Below, piece by piece: positions 11,863 through 21,084 of a stretch of DNA of 64,000 bases. The stretch lies in the NCBI RefSeq assembly GCF_030143245.1, contig NZ_JARJNS010000004.1, forward strand, positions 310,001 through 374,000, given 5' to 3'. The first letter of the stretch is position 1, and each line of letters starts with the position of its first letter. The DNA comes from Rhabdaerophilum sp. SD176 (lineage in GTDB: Bacteria; Pseudomonadota; Alphaproteobacteria; Rhizobiales; Beijerinckiaceae). The notes beneath the pieces were generated by a model, which was not told where the DNA came from, did no database searches, and was given only the letters and a program-made list of their open reading frames with translations. Position numbers and translations under genes: made by a program.

Positions 11863-12362
11863 TTGATCTCGCGGGCCTCGAAACGCGCATCCTGCTTTGG
11901 GCAGCCGGCGCTGCCGTTATCGTCGCCGTGCTTGGCGGCTATGCAACGGAAACCGGAGTCTGGTACCAGGCCTTGCGGAAACCCTCGTGGCAGCCGCCGA
12001 ACTGGATCTTCGGTCCGGTCTGGACCACGATCTTCGCGCTGGCCGTGCTCGCTTTCGCCCTCGGCTGGCGCGATGCGCCCGGCCCCGAGGCCCGCACGGT
12101 CCTGATCGCGGTCTTCGCGGTCAACGCAGCCCTGAACATTGCCTGGAGCTTCCTGTTCTTCACCTTCCGCCGGCCCGATTGGGCGCTGGCCGAACTGGTG
12201 CTGCTCTGGCTGTCGATCCTCGCGATGATCCTCGTGCTCTGGCCGCTCTCGCGCGGCGCGGCCCTGCTGTTGGTCCCTTACATCCTCTGGGTGACGACTG
12301 CCGGCTTCCTCAACCGGGCGATCCTGCTGCTCAATGGCCCCTTCGGAAGGTCCGGTCCATGA
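11859..12362 (+). CDS. tspO: Tryptophan-rich sensory protein TspO (CrtK)
   Basis: Five-helix outer-membrane/mitochondrial benzodiazepine-receptor homologue that binds tetrapyrroles; in Rhodobacter sphaeroides it negatively modulates photosynthesis genes in response to oxygen. The 167-aa protein has five hydrophobic segments and family motifs WYQALRKPSWQPPNWIFGPVW and AALNIAWSFLFF. It starts with GTG overlapping the bchP stop (GTGA). In Rhodobacter the gene (crtK) sits by crtIB, whereas here it is embedded in the bchG-bchP operon. It also overlaps the next small ORF by ATGA. Confidence 0.93.
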   Translation: MIDLAGLETRILLWAAGAAVIVAVLGGYATETGVWYQALRKPSWQPPNWIFGPVWTTIFALAVLAFALGWRDAPGPEARTVLIAVFAVNAALNIAWSFLFFTFRRPDWALAELVLLWLSILAMILVLWPLSRGAALLLVPYILWVTTAGFLNRAILLLNGPFGRSGP

Positions 12363-12646
12363 ATGTAGCGATGCTCGGCGAATGGGTTCGGTTCGGGGTC
12401 GATCTCGCGCTGGCGATTCTGGTCATCGAGGCCGCCGCACTGATCTGTCATCGAGTCTTGACAGGCCGTGGTTTGCCCGTTGGAACCATCCTGCTCGTTT
12501 CAGGGGCGGGCCTGACGCTGATTCTGGCTCTCCGTCTGGCTCTTTCCGGTGGGTCGGACTGGGCGATGGCCGGATTGCTGATGCTCGGCGGCCTTGCCCA
12601 CGCCCTTGATCTCGCACGTAGACTGCGTCGGACGGACCGGGACTGA
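12359..12646 (+). CDS. Small integral membrane protein, function unknown
   Basis: I do not recognise this 95-aa protein. It begins at an ATG overlapping the tspO stop (ATGA), has the same base usage as its neighbours, and contains three hydrophobic segments (about residues 10-30, 38-60 and 66-82). It ends in a basic tail, LDLARRLRRTDRD. It is the last gene before the PpsR operators of dxs. Translational coupling and placement suggest a membrane role tied to pigment synthesis or TspO, but that is inference only. Confidence 0.72.
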   Translation: MNVAMLGEWVRFGVDLALAILVIEAAALICHRVLTGRGLPVGTILLVSGAGLTLILALRLALSGGSDWAMAGLLMLGGLAHALDLARRLRRTDRD

Positions 12647-12709
12647 GCCAGATGTTGCCCCGTGAATTCGACGGGCCGGGTGATTTTCCCCTTGCGGAAT
12701 TCTCCAAAG

Positions 12710-12751
12710 TGTCAAGAATGCTAGACACAAGAATGTCACTCAATGAAGACA
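12710..12751 (+). promoter_or_regulatory. Two perfect tandem PpsR operators before dxs
   Basis: TGTCAAGAATGCTAGACA at 12710-12727 and TGTCACTCAATGAAGACA at 12734-12751 both match TGT-N12-ACA exactly. They are separated by 6 bp (centres 24 bp apart) and end 22 bp before the dxs start. This is one of only two pairs in the window with both sites perfect (the other precedes bchC). It implies direct PpsR control of isoprenoid precursor supply and of the downstream ispH-bchIDO-crtB run. Confidence 0.88.
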
Positions 12752-12773
12752 TTCGGTCGTGGAGGTCAAGCCG

Positions 12774-14774
12774 ATGCCGGAAACTCCTCTCCTGGACCAG
12801 ATTGCCACGCCCGCCGATCTCCGCGCGCTCCCGGCTTCTGACCTCAAGCAGGTTGCCGATGAATTGCGGGCCGAGACGATTGATGCGGTCTCGACCACCG
12901 GCGGCCATCTCGGCGCCAGCCTCGGCGTGGTCGAACTGACGGTTGCCCTCCACCATGTCTTCGACACTCCGAAGGACACCCTGATCTGGGATGTCGGCCA
13001 CCAGGCCTATCCGCACAAGATCCTCACCGGCCGGCGTGACCGGATCCGCACCCTGCGGCAGGGGGGAGGCCTTTCGGGCTTCACCAAGCGCGGCGAGAGC
13101 GAATATGACGCCTTCGGTGCCGCGCATACCTCGACGTCGATTTCCGCCGCACTCGGCTATGCCGTCGCGCGGGATCTCCAGCAGAAGGACGGCCATGTTA
13201 TCGCCGTGATCGGCGATGGCGCGATGTCGGCCGGCATGGCCTACGAGGCGATGAACAATGCGGGCGCGCTCGGTTCGCGGCTGATCGTCATCCTCAACGA
13301 TAACGACATGTCGATCGCTCCGCCGGTCGGTGCGATGTCGACCTATCTCGCCCATCTGCTCTCGGGCAAGACCTATCTCACCATGCGCGAGGCCGGCCGC
13401 AAGCTGACGCGGAAGTTCGGCAACCGGATGGACCGCACGATCACCCGCGCCATCGAGCATGCCCGCTCCTATCTCACCGGCGGTACATTGTTCGACCAAC
13501 TGGGCCTCTACTATGTCGGACCGGTCGACGGGCATGATCTCGATCATCTCGTCCCGATCCTGCGGAATATCCGCGATGCCGATCAGGGCCCGATCCTGCT
13601 CCATGTCATCACGAAGAAAGGCAAGGGCTATGCCCCGGCCGAGGCCAGCGCCGACAAGTATCACGGCGTCGTCAAGTTCGATGTGGCCACGGGCACGCAG
13701 GAAAAGCCCAAGGCCGCCGCGCCGTCCTACACCAAGGTGTTCGGCCAGAGCCTCGTGAAGGAGGCCGAGAAGGACGATCGCATCATCGCAATCACCGGCG
13801 CCATGCCCTCCGGCACCGGCACCGACCTGTTCGAGAAGCGCTTCCCGCAGCGCTTCTTCGATGTCGGTATTGCCGAGCAGCACGCCGTCACCTTCGCCGC
13901 CGGCCTTGCCTGTGACGGGATGAAGCCCTTCTGCGCGATCTACTCCACCTTCCTGCAGCGCGCCTATGACCAGATCATGCATGATGTGGCGCTGCAGAAC
14001 CTGCCGGTCCGCTTCGCGCTGGACCGCGCGGGCCTCGTAGGCGCCGACGGGCCCACCCATGCCGGCTCGTTCGACATTGCCTATATGGCCTGCTTGCCCA
14101 ACATGGTTCTGATGGCCCCAGGTGACGAGGCCGAGCTTGTCCATATGGTCGCGACGGCAGCAGCGCATGATGCCGGGCCGATCGCCTTCCGGTATCCCCG
14201 CGCCGACGGAACCGGCGTGGCCTTGCCCGAAACCGGCATTCCCCTGCCGATCGGCAAGGGGCGGGTCCTGCGCGAAGGCAGCCGCCTCGCCATTCTCTCC
14301 TATGGCACGCGCCTGCAGGAATGCCGGATTGCGGCCGAACGCCTCGATGATCTCGGGATCTCGACGACCCTGGCGGATGCCCGCTTCGCGAAGCCCTTCG
14401 ACCGGGCTCTCGTGGAACAGCTGGCCGGGCATCACGAGGCGCTGATCCTCATCGAGGATGGCTCGACCGGCGGCTTCGGCGCGCTTGTCATGGAGTATCT
14501 TGTCCATAACGGCTGGCTCGATCATGGCCTGAAGCTGCGCTCGATGCATCTTCCGGATCGGTTCCAGGACCAGGATACGCAGGCGCGGCTCTATGCCGAG
14601 GCCGGGCTTGATTGCGACGCCATTATCCGGCTGGCGATGAGCATCGTCCAGCCGGCAACCCGGCGAAGAATCATCAGCGGCATCGGCCCGAGGCTGATTG
14701 CGTTGGCCGACCCTTCCGCCAGGGCCGTGCTGCGCCAGCCGGAATTCCAGGTAGAGGGAGCTGCCGGCTCATGA
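12774..14774 (+). CDS. dxs: 1-deoxy-D-xylulose-5-phosphate synthase
   Basis: Thiamine-diphosphate enzyme condensing pyruvate with glyceraldehyde 3-phosphate, the entry step of the MEP isoprenoid pathway that feeds carotenoids and the bacteriochlorophyll tail. The protein is 666 aa from the ATG at 12774, after a GGAGGT site. Signatures are [15 protein letters not shown], the ThDP motif [16 protein letters not shown] and the transketolase block [16 protein letters not shown]. Its stop overlaps the ispH start. Placement inside the PGC, behind two PpsR operators, suggests a photosynthesis-dedicated copy; whether a housekeeping copy exists elsewhere cannot be seen here. Confidence 0.97.
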   Translation: MPETPLLDQIATPADLRALPASDLKQVADELRAETIDAVSTTGGHLGASLGVVELTVALHHVFDTPKDTLIWDVGHQAYPHKILTGRRDRIRTLRQGGGLSGFTKRGESEYDAFGAAHTSTSISAALGYAVARDLQQKDGHVIAVIGDGAMSAGMAYEAMNNAGALGSRLIVILNDNDMSIAPPVGAMSTYLAHLLSGKTYLTMREAGRKLTRKFGNRMDRTITRAIEHARSYLTGGTLFDQLGLYYVGPVDGHDLDHLVPILRNIRDADQGPILLHVITKKGKGYAPAEASADKYHGVVKFDVATGTQEKPKAAAPSYTKVFGQSLVKEAEKDDRIIAITGAMPSGTGTDLFEKRFPQRFFDVGIAEQHAVTFAAGLACDGMKPFCAIYSTFLQRAYDQIMHDVALQNLPVRFALDRAGLVGADGPTHAGSFDIAYMACLPNMVLMAPGDEAELVHMVATAAAHDAGPIAFRYPRADGTGVALPETGIPLPIGKGRVLREGSRLAILSYGTRLQECRIAAERLDDLGISTTLADARFAKPFDRALVEQLAGHHEALILIEDGSTGGFGALVMEYLVHNGWLDHGLKLRSMHLPDRFQDQDTQARLYAEAGLDCDAIIRLAMSIVQPATRRRIISGIGPRLIALADPSARAVLRQPEFQVEGAAGS

Positions 14775-15754
14775 ACCGTCATGCCCCGCAACGCCACTTC
14801 GAACCCGATCTCGCGCCGCTGGAAGTGTTGCTGGCCAAGCCACGCGGCTTTTGCGCCGGCGTGATCCGCGCGGTCGAGATTGTCGAGCGTGCGCTTGAGA
14901 TCCATGGCGCGCCGGTCTATGTCCGCCACGAGATCGTGCACAACACGCATGTCGTGGAACAGTTGCGCGCGCGCGGCGCGGTTTTCGTGTCCGAGGTCGA
15001 CGAGATTCCCGAAGGCGCGATCACTGTCTTCAGCGCGCATGGCGTCTCGCGCAGGGTCGAGTCCATGGCTGCGGAGCGTGGCCTCGATGTCATCGATGCG
15101 ACATGCCCTCTCGTGGTGAAGGTTCATGTGCAGGGCCGCCGCCATGCCGAGCAGGGTCATGACGTGGTGCTGATCGGCCATGCCGGCCATGCCGAGGTCG
15201 AGGGCACACGCGGCCAGATCGATGGCCGCCTTCATCTCATCGCCCGGCCGGAAGAGGTAGCGGATCTCGAGATCGCGGACCCCGCCCGCGTCGCCTATAT
15301 CACCCAGACCACGCTGGGCGTGCAGGATACGCGGGATGTCATCGCGGCGTTGAAGGCGCGCTTTCCGGACATTGTCGGGCCCGATACGCGCAACATCTGC
15401 TACGCCACGCAGAACCGTCAGGCCGCCGTCCAGGAAATGGCGGGCCGGGCCGAGGTCATCCTCGTCATTGGCTCGCGGCAGAGTTCCAATTCCAGCCGTC
15501 TCCGGGAGATCGGCGCGCAGCTGGGCGTGCCGGCCTATCTCGTCGAGGGGCCGGCTTCCATTGATCTTGCCTGGCTGGAGGGCGTGTCCACGCTCGGTCT
15601 CTCCGCAGGCGCCTCCGCCCCGGAAGAGCTGATCCAGGCCACGATCGACTGGCTTCGGCACTTCCGGGATGTGTCCATCACCGAACTGGAAGGTGTCGAG
15701 GAAGATGTCGTGTTCCGCTTGCCCGTCCGGCTTGCCAACACCGCACGAACCTGA
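14771..15754 (+). CDS. ispH: 4-hydroxy-3-methylbut-2-enyl diphosphate reductase
   Basis: Last enzyme of the MEP pathway: a [4Fe-4S] protein converting HMBPP to IPP and DMAPP. The 327-aa protein shows the three cluster cysteines in context: C28 in [14 protein letters not shown]112 in [11 protein letters not shown] and C210 in [10 protein letters not shown]. It also has the substrate-binding SAHGVS and [11 protein letters not shown] blocks. The start overlaps the dxs stop (ATGA). First and last MEP-pathway enzymes in one PpsR-controlled operon is unusual and argues for coordinated precursor supply. Confidence 0.97.
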   Translation: MNRHAPQRHFEPDLAPLEVLLAKPRGFCAGVIRAVEIVERALEIHGAPVYVRHEIVHNTHVVEQLRARGAVFVSEVDEIPEGAITVFSAHGVSRRVESMAAERGLDVIDATCPLVVKVHVQGRRHAEQGHDVVLIGHAGHAEVEGTRGQIDGRLHLIARPEEVADLEIADPARVAYITQTTLGVQDTRDVIAALKARFPDIVGPDTRNICYATQNRQAAVQEMAGRAEVILVIGSRQSSNSSRLREIGAQLGVPAYLVEGPASIDLAWLEGVSTLGLSAGASAPEELIQATIDWLRHFRDVSITELEGVEEDVVFRLPVRLANTART

Positions 15755-15764
15755 GGAGAGCGCC

Positions 15765-16940
15765 ATGTCGGCAGAAGCCTATGGCGCCCAGCGCCCCCTT
15801 CCGGAACGGGAAGAAAACCTGCGCGAAACACTCGGCGGGCACATGCAGACGGTGGATCGCGCCAACCGGACGGTCCGGGTCACGCCGGCACCGGCGCCTC
15901 GCCAGCGCGTGCCCTTTCCCTTCTCCGCCATCGTGGCGCAGGAAGAGATGAAGAACGCGCTGATCCTCTCTGCCATCGACGCGACGATCGGCGGCGTACT
16001 GATCTTTGGCGATCGCGGCACCGGGAAATCCACCGCGATCCGCGCCCTCGCGGCCCTGCTGCCGCGCATGCGCGCCATTGTCGGCTGCCCCTATGGCTGC
16101 GAACCCGGTCGCCCTGCAGCCTCCTGCGAGCATTGCCAGCGGCTCTCGCTCGAAAAGGGCCGGCGCGGGCAGGCCGAATCCCATCTCGTTGCCGTGCCGG
16201 TCGTCGACCTGCCGCTCGGCGCGACGGAAGACCGTGTCGTCGGCGCGCTCGATCTCGAACGGGCCCTGGCCCGTGGCGAGAAGGCCTTCCAGCCCGGCCT
16301 GCTGGCCAAGGCGCATCGCGGCTTTCTCTACATCGACGAGGTCAACCTCCTCGAAGATCATCTCGTCGATGTGCTGCTTGATGTGGCGGCCTCCGGCGAG
16401 AACGTTGTCGAACGCGAGGGGCTGAGCATCCGTCACCCCGCCCGTTTCGTGCTGGTCGGCTCCGGTAACCCGGAAGAGGGTGAATTGCGCCCGCAATTGC
16501 TGGATCGCTTCGGCCTCTCGGTCGATGTCGAGACGCCCACCGATCTGGAAACGCGGATCGAGGTCGTCCGCCGCCGCGATGCCTTTGACCGCGATCCCGA
16601 GGCCTTCGCCGATGCCTGGCGCGGCCGCGATGCCGGTATCCGTCGCCGAATTTCCGCCGCCCGCAAGAGGATCGGCAGCATGACAACCAGCGAGGCTGCC
16701 CTGCGTCGCGCCACGGAACTGTGTATTGCACTCGGGACGGACGGCCTGCGCGGTGAACTCACGCTGATCCGGGCAGCACGGGCCCTTGCCGCCTATCAGG
16801 GTGAGGATACGGTCGAGGAAGAGCATGTGCGCGTCGTCGCGCCCATGGCGCTCCGCCATCGCTTGCGTCGCTCGCCCCTTGATGATTCCCGTGCCACGGC
16901 TCGGGTCGAGCGCGCGATCGGCGAGGTCTTCGGCTCATGA
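15765..16940 (+). CDS. bchI: Magnesium chelatase ATPase subunit I
   Basis: AAA+ motor subunit of Mg-chelatase that, with BchD, drives Mg2+ insertion by BchH. Walker A is GDRGTGKST at residues 82-90, Walker B lies in GFLYIDEVNLLEDHL, and sensor/Arg-finger blocks follow (LVGSGNPEEGELRPQLLDRF). At 391 aa it has an N-terminal extension of about 45 residues compared with the usual 340-350. A GAGGAGAG site and a 10-bp gap follow ispH. The stop overlaps bchD. Confidence 0.97.
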   Translation: MSAEAYGAQRPLPEREENLRETLGGHMQTVDRANRTVRVTPAPAPRQRVPFPFSAIVAQEEMKNALILSAIDATIGGVLIFGDRGTGKSTAIRALAALLPRMRAIVGCPYGCEPGRPAASCEHCQRLSLEKGRRGQAESHLVAVPVVDLPLGATEDRVVGALDLERALARGEKAFQPGLLAKAHRGFLYIDEVNLLEDHLVDVLLDVAASGENVVEREGLSIRHPARFVLVGSGNPEEGELRPQLLDRFGLSVDVETPTDLETRIEVVRRRDAFDRDPEAFADAWRGRDAGIRRRISAARKRIGSMTTSEAALRRATELCIALGTDGLRGELTLIRAARALAAYQGEDTVEEEHVRVVAPMALRHRLRRSPLDDSRATARVERAIGEVFGS

Positions 16941-18706
16941 ACCCCGATCCGGCCAGAAGCGATCCGGCCGGGGCAGATCTGGCCGGTTTGGCGTTGGCGG
17001 TGCTCGCTGTCGCGCCGGAAGCGGCGGGCGGCATCTGGCTGCGTGCACAGGCAGGCCCCGATCGCGATCGCTGGCTTGCCGCCCTGCGGAGCCATGCCGT
17101 GCCGGGCGTGCCTTTCCGCCGCATGCCGGCGGGCATTGCCGAATCCCGGCTGATCGGTGGGCTCGATCTGGCCGCGACCCTCGCTTCCGGCCTGCCGGTG
17201 ACCGAACGCGGCCTGCTGGCCGAGGCCGATGGCGGCTATCTCGTCATCAGCATGGCCGAGCGGCTCGATCCCTGGCTGGCGAGCCTTGTCGCGGCCACGG
17301 CCGAAACCGGCGAATTGCATGTCGAGCGCGACGGCGTGACCCAGACCCTGCCGGCCCATTTTGCGATGGTGGCACTGGATGAGGGCATTGATGACGAGGC
17401 CCCGCCGGCCATCCTGACCGAGCGCCTCGGCCTCGTCCTCGATCTCGCCCATGCACGGTTCGGTGACTTGCCCTTCTCCTTCGAGACCGTGGCTTCTGCG
17501 CGCGCGCGCCTGCCCCTCGTGGCGACCTCGGCCCGGATCATCGGCGAACTCTGCGCCGCCGCCGCCGGTTTCGGCCTCGCCTCCCTGCGTCCTTCGCTGC
17601 AGGCCGTCGGCGTGGCCCGCGCCCTTGCGGCCCTGCATGGCCGGCTCGACGTGGCCGACGAGGATGCGATCCTCGCCGCCGCGCTCGTGCTGGCGCCGCG
17701 CGCCGTGCAATGGCCGAGCCGGCAGGAGCAGCAGGAGGAGGCACCGCCCCCGCCGCCGCCAGATGCGGAGACGCCGCCGCCGGAACAGCCGCCGCAGGAC
17801 CAGTCGGGCGATCCGCCCGATGACGTGATGAGCCAGTCGGCGCTCGCCGCCCTTCCGGCCGGGCTTCTGGCTGATCTGAAGGCCCGCGCGGCTTCCGGCC
17901 GCCAGCGTTCCGCCGGCAAGGCCGGCGCCCGCGAGAAGAATGCCCGGCGTGGTCGTGCCGTCGGCGTCAAGCCCGGCGATCCCCGGACCGGCGCAAGGCT
18001 CGGCCTGATCGACACGCTCCGGGCGGCAGCGCCCTGGCAGAAACTCCGGCGCGGCGCCTCCTTCGGCGATGGCACGATCGCCGTCCGTCGCGAGGATTTC
18101 CGGATTGTCCGGCGTCGGGCCCGCCGCCGGACGACCACGCTCTTCATTGTCGATGCCTCCGGCTCCTCCGCGCTCCAGCGGCTTGGCGAGGCGAAGGGCG
18201 CGGTGCAATTGCTTCTTGCCGAGTGCTATGTCCGCCGCGACGAGGTGGCGTTGATCACGTTCCGCGGCCGCGTGGCCGAGATGGTCCTGCCGCCGACCCG
18301 CGCCCTCGCGCGCGCGGCCCGCGCCCTTGCCGGCCTTGCCGGGGGCGGCGGAACGCCGCTCGCCACCGCCATCGATACGGCGCGGCAGGTGGCGGAGGGC
18401 ATCATGCGCTCGGGCCGGACGCCGGTTCTCGTCTTCATGACCGATGCCCGCGCCAATATCGGGCGCGATGGCCAGCCCGGCCGCGAGCGTGCCATGGCGG
18501 ATGCCCGGCAGGCAGCGCGGGAACTCGCCGCGCTCTGCCAGACGACAATCCTCATCGACACGGCAAACAAGCCTGGCGAGGCGGCGGCGGTCCTCGCCGA
18601 TGCCATGGAGGCCCGCTACCTGCCTTTGCCCTATGCCGCGCCGGAACTGGTGGTGCATGCCGTCAGCCAGGAAAGGCCGGCCCCCCGCGCCGCGCACAGG
18701 GCATGA
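16937..18706 (+). CDS. bchD: Magnesium chelatase subunit D
   Basis: Adaptor subunit linking the BchI ring to BchH. The 589-aa protein has a degenerate AAA domain without a Walker A motif (about 1-255), a Pro/Glu/Asp-rich linker (about 263-298), a basic segment (about 315-345) and a C-terminal von Willebrand A domain with the MIDAS motif DASGS at 406-410. Start and stop overlap bchI and bchO by ATGA. The family layout is fully conserved. Confidence 0.96.
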   Translation: MNPDPARSDPAGADLAGLALAVLAVAPEAAGGIWLRAQAGPDRDRWLAALRSHAVPGVPFRRMPAGIAESRLIGGLDLAATLASGLPVTERGLLAEADGGYLVISMAERLDPWLASLVAATAETGELHVERDGVTQTLPAHFAMVALDEGIDDEAPPAILTERLGLVLDLAHARFGDLPFSFETVASARARLPLVATSARIIGELCAAAAGFGLASLRPSLQAVGVARALAALHGRLDVADEDAILAAALVLAPRAVQWPSRQEQQEEAPPPPPPDAETPPPEQPPQDQSGDPPDDVMSQSALAALPAGLLADLKARAASGRQRSAGKAGAREKNARRGRAVGVKPGDPRTGARLGLIDTLRAAAPWQKLRRGASFGDGTIAVRREDFRIVRRRARRRTTTLFIVDASGSSALQRLGEAKGAVQLLLAECYVRRDEVALITFRGRVAEMVLPPTRALARAARALAGLAGGGGTPLATAIDTARQVAEGIMRSGRTPVLVFMTDARANIGRDGQPGRERAMADARQAARELAALCQTTILIDTANKPGEAAAVLADAMEARYLPLPYAAPELVVHAVSQERPAPRAAHRA

Positions 18707-19593
18707 CCGGTCGGCTCGACTGGCATCATGAAGGGGCGGACTGGCCGCATCGCGAGGCGAGCCGCTTCGTCGAGGCTGGTGGACTGAAATGGCATGTACA
18801 GATTTTCGGCCAGGGGCCGAGCCTGCTGCTCCTCCACGGCACCGGCGCCTCCACCCATTCCTGGCGCGATGTGATCCCGCTGCTCGCGCCGCATTTCCAA
18901 CTGATCGTGCCGGATCTGCCCGGCCATGCCTTTACCGACCCCTTGCCCGAATCCGAGGCCGGGCTTCCGGGAATGGCGAAGGCGGTGGCTGCGCTCCTCA
19001 CGGCCCTTGATGCCGAGGTCGATCTTGTGATCGGCCATTCCGCCGGGGCGGCGATCGCGATCCGGATGGCGCTCGATGGCTCGGTCACGCCGCAGGCCAT
19101 TGTTGGCATCAACGCCGCGCTCGTGCCCTTCGGCGGCGCCGCCGAACGGATATTCCCGCCGCTCGCCCGACTTTTGACGCTCAACCCGTTCGTGCCTCGC
19201 TTCTTCACCTGGCAGGCGACCGATCTCGCGGCAATTTCGCGGCTGATGGAATCCACCGGTTCCCGCATTTCGTCCGAAGGCCTGGCCTTCTATCAGCGGC
19301 TGTTCCGCTCGCGCGACCATATCCGCGCGACCCTCGCGATGATGGCCTATTGGGATCTCGCCTCGTTGCGCAAGGCCATGCCGGATCTGGCCGTCCCGCT
19401 GCATCTGATTGTCGGTCTCGGCGACAAGGCCGTCTCGCCGGAACAGGCGCGTGGCCTGAAGCAGGCCATGCCGTCGATCCGGCTGCATTTCCTGCCCGGC
19501 CTCGGTCATCTCTGCCATGAGGAGCAGCCGGCCAAGGTTGTCGAACTCGTGGATCGGGTCGCCGCCGATCACGGCCTCGCCGAAGCGGCCTGA
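18703..19593 (+). CDS. bchO: BchO, alpha/beta hydrolase of the Mg-chelatase operon
   Basis: Alpha/beta-hydrolase protein (296 aa) found next to bchI and bchD in most purple-bacterial PGCs; it is linked to the Mg-chelatase step but its reaction is not established. The fold is clear from LLLLHGTGASTHSWRD, the nucleophile elbow GHSAGAAIA (Ser), and the C-terminal GLGHLCHEEQP carrying the likely catalytic His. It starts at an ATG overlapping the bchD stop. Confidence 0.94.
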   Translation: MTGRLDWHHEGADWPHREASRFVEAGGLKWHVQIFGQGPSLLLLHGTGASTHSWRDVIPLLAPHFQLIVPDLPGHAFTDPLPESEAGLPGMAKAVAALLTALDAEVDLVIGHSAGAAIAIRMALDGSVTPQAIVGINAALVPFGGAAERIFPPLARLLTLNPFVPRFFTWQATDLAAISRLMESTGSRISSEGLAFYQRLFRSRDHIRATLAMMAYWDLASLRKAMPDLAVPLHLIVGLGDKAVSPEQARGLKQAMPSIRLHFLPGLGHLCHEEQPAKVVELVDRVAADHGLAEAA

Positions 19594-19605
19594 GGGGAGG
19601 GAGCC

Positions 19606-19776
19606 ATGGACCAGCCAGAACTGCCGGAACCTGCCTTCACCCATCCCGCCCCGCATGACACGCCCCCGCCCGCCGGGTTCCCCGGAGCGGATACGGCTTT
19701 CGGTGCGGATAGTCCCGGCATCCGGCGCTTTGACTGCATTCTCGACGAGGTGGCACCCCATGCAACCCATGCGTAA
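19606..19776 (+). CDS. Candidate 56-aa protein between bchO and crtB, unknown function
   Basis: An ATG at 19606, 13 bp after the bchO stop, follows a strong GAGGGGAGGG site and opens a 56-codon frame ending in TAA at 19774-19776. The peptide is Pro/Asp-rich and ends FDCILDEVAPHATHA, with no signal or membrane segment. The frame runs 17 bp into crtB, whose start lies within its last codons, so translation of this ORF could deliver ribosomes to crtB. I recognise no homologue. The ribosome site is the best evidence that it is translated. Confidence 0.5.
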   Translation: MDQPELPEPAFTHPAPHDTPPPAGFPGADTAFGADSPGIRRFDCILDEVAPHATHA

Positions 19777-20860
19777 TCCGCTCCCCGATCTTCCCCCCCG
19801 CGATCTCGTCGCCTGCCGCACCTTGCTCGCACAGGGGTCGAAATCCTTCGCGCTGGCCTCGCATCTGCTGCCCGGTCGTCTTCGTGCTGCGGCCACGGGG
19901 CTCTATGCCTTCTGCCGCATCGCCGATGACCTGATCGACATGACCGGCAAGGCCGAGGCCGGTGTCGAGCTGGTCCGGCTGCGGGTCGACCAGATCTATC
20001 GCGGCGAGCCCTTTCCCCATCCGGCCGACCGGGCCTTCGCGGCGGTGGTCCGGGCCTGCGCGGTGCCGCGTCCGGCTGTCGATGCGCTGGTCGAGGGGTT
20101 CGCATGGGATGCCGAGGAGCGCGTCTACGAGACCCTGGATGACGTGATGGACTATGCCGCCCGCGTCGCCGGTTCCGTCGGCGTGATGATGAGCGCCATC
20201 ATGGGTCGCCCGCAGGACGCCGCTTTGGCCCGCGCCGCCGATCTCGGCATGGCGATGCAGCTTACCAATATCGTCCGCGATATCGGCGAGGATGCCCGAA
20301 ACGGTCGGCTCTACCTTCCGCGCCTCTGGCTGCGCGAGGCCGGGCTCGACCCGGTGGCCTGGCTGGCTGACCCGCAGGATCACCCGGCGATCCGCCTGGC
20401 CGCTCACCGCCTTCTGGAAGAGGCTGATCGGCTCTATCGCCGTGCCGAACTCGGCATCGCGCTGCTGCCGCCGGATTGCCGGCCCGCCATCCGTGCCGCC
20501 CGGCTGATCTATGCCGAGATCGGTCGCGCCATCCTCCGGAATCCGCGCGCCGACATCCTGCACCGGACCGTGGTGCCGCGCAGCCGCAAATGGCGGCTCC
20601 TGCTCTCGGCGCTGGTCCGCCTGCCCGATGAGGGCCTGACCCATGCCCGCCAGGCATTGCCGGCGCCACATGAGGCTGTCCGCTTCATGATGCCGGGCCT
20701 GCCGGAGCTGTCGCTTCCGGCCGTTCCTGCATCGGCCGGCCTCGCCTGGTGGGATCTCTCCGGCCGGCTGCTGACCATCCTCCCGATCCTCGAGAAGCTG
20801 GAACGGGCCGAGCGGGACATCGCCCTCGGCGGCAATCCGATGCGGCAGCCCCAGACGTAG
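19760..20860 (+). CDS. crtB: Phytoene synthase
   Basis: Condenses two geranylgeranyl diphosphates into 15-cis-phytoene. The 366-aa protein has the trans-isoprenyl-diphosphate synthase motifs ADDLID (first Asp-rich) and LTNIVRDIGEDARNGRLYLP (second). I choose the ATG at 19760 because GAGG lies 9 bases upstream; an ATG three codons later is possible. The open frame continues upstream into bchO but is shadow there. The desaturase gene crtI, usually adjacent, is not in this window. Confidence 0.95.
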   Translation: MQPMRNPLPDLPPRDLVACRTLLAQGSKSFALASHLLPGRLRAAATGLYAFCRIADDLIDMTGKAEAGVELVRLRVDQIYRGEPFPHPADRAFAAVVRACAVPRPAVDALVEGFAWDAEERVYETLDDVMDYAARVAGSVGVMMSAIMGRPQDAALARAADLGMAMQLTNIVRDIGEDARNGRLYLPRLWLREAGLDPVAWLADPQDHPAIRLAAHRLLEEADRLYRRAELGIALLPPDCRPAIRAARLIYAEIGRAILRNPRADILHRTVVPRSRKWRLLLSALVRLPDEGLTHARQALPAPHEAVRFMMPGLPELSLPAVPASAGLAWWDLSGRLLTILPILEKLERAERDIALGGNPMRQPQT

Positions 20861-20880
20861 CCCCTTCGGGGATCGGTTCG

Positions 20881-21060
20881 ATGGACGAGCACTATTTTGG
20901 CCTGATCAAGCTGCTGGTCTTCGGCGCCCTGGGCATCGGCCTGGGCGTCCACCAGCTCTGGTCGCTCCGCCGGGCAAGGGAAAAGCAGGCAAAGGAAAAG
21001 TGGGCAAGCGAAAAGGCGGCCGGCAAAGCCGCGTCCGGCGGCCGCGATCCTGCCGCCTGA
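20881..21060 (+). CDS. Small single-span membrane protein, unknown
   Basis: A 59-aa ORF 20 bp downstream of crtB. It has one hydrophobic segment (about residues 8-28, GLIKLLVFGALGIGLGVHQL) and then a Lys/Ala-rich cytoplasmic tail with RRAREKQAKEKWASEKAA, a likely short helix. The ribosome site is weak (GGGGATCGG). It resembles small membrane ORFs at the ends of other carotenoid operons in layout only; no function is known to me. It converges on crtC 24 bp away. Confidence 0.6.
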   Translation: MDEHYFGLIKLLVFGALGIGLGVHQLWSLRRAREKQAKEKWASEKAAGKAASGGRDPAA

Positions 21061-21084
21061 AGGCCGCCCTGGGGGAGAGTGGTC

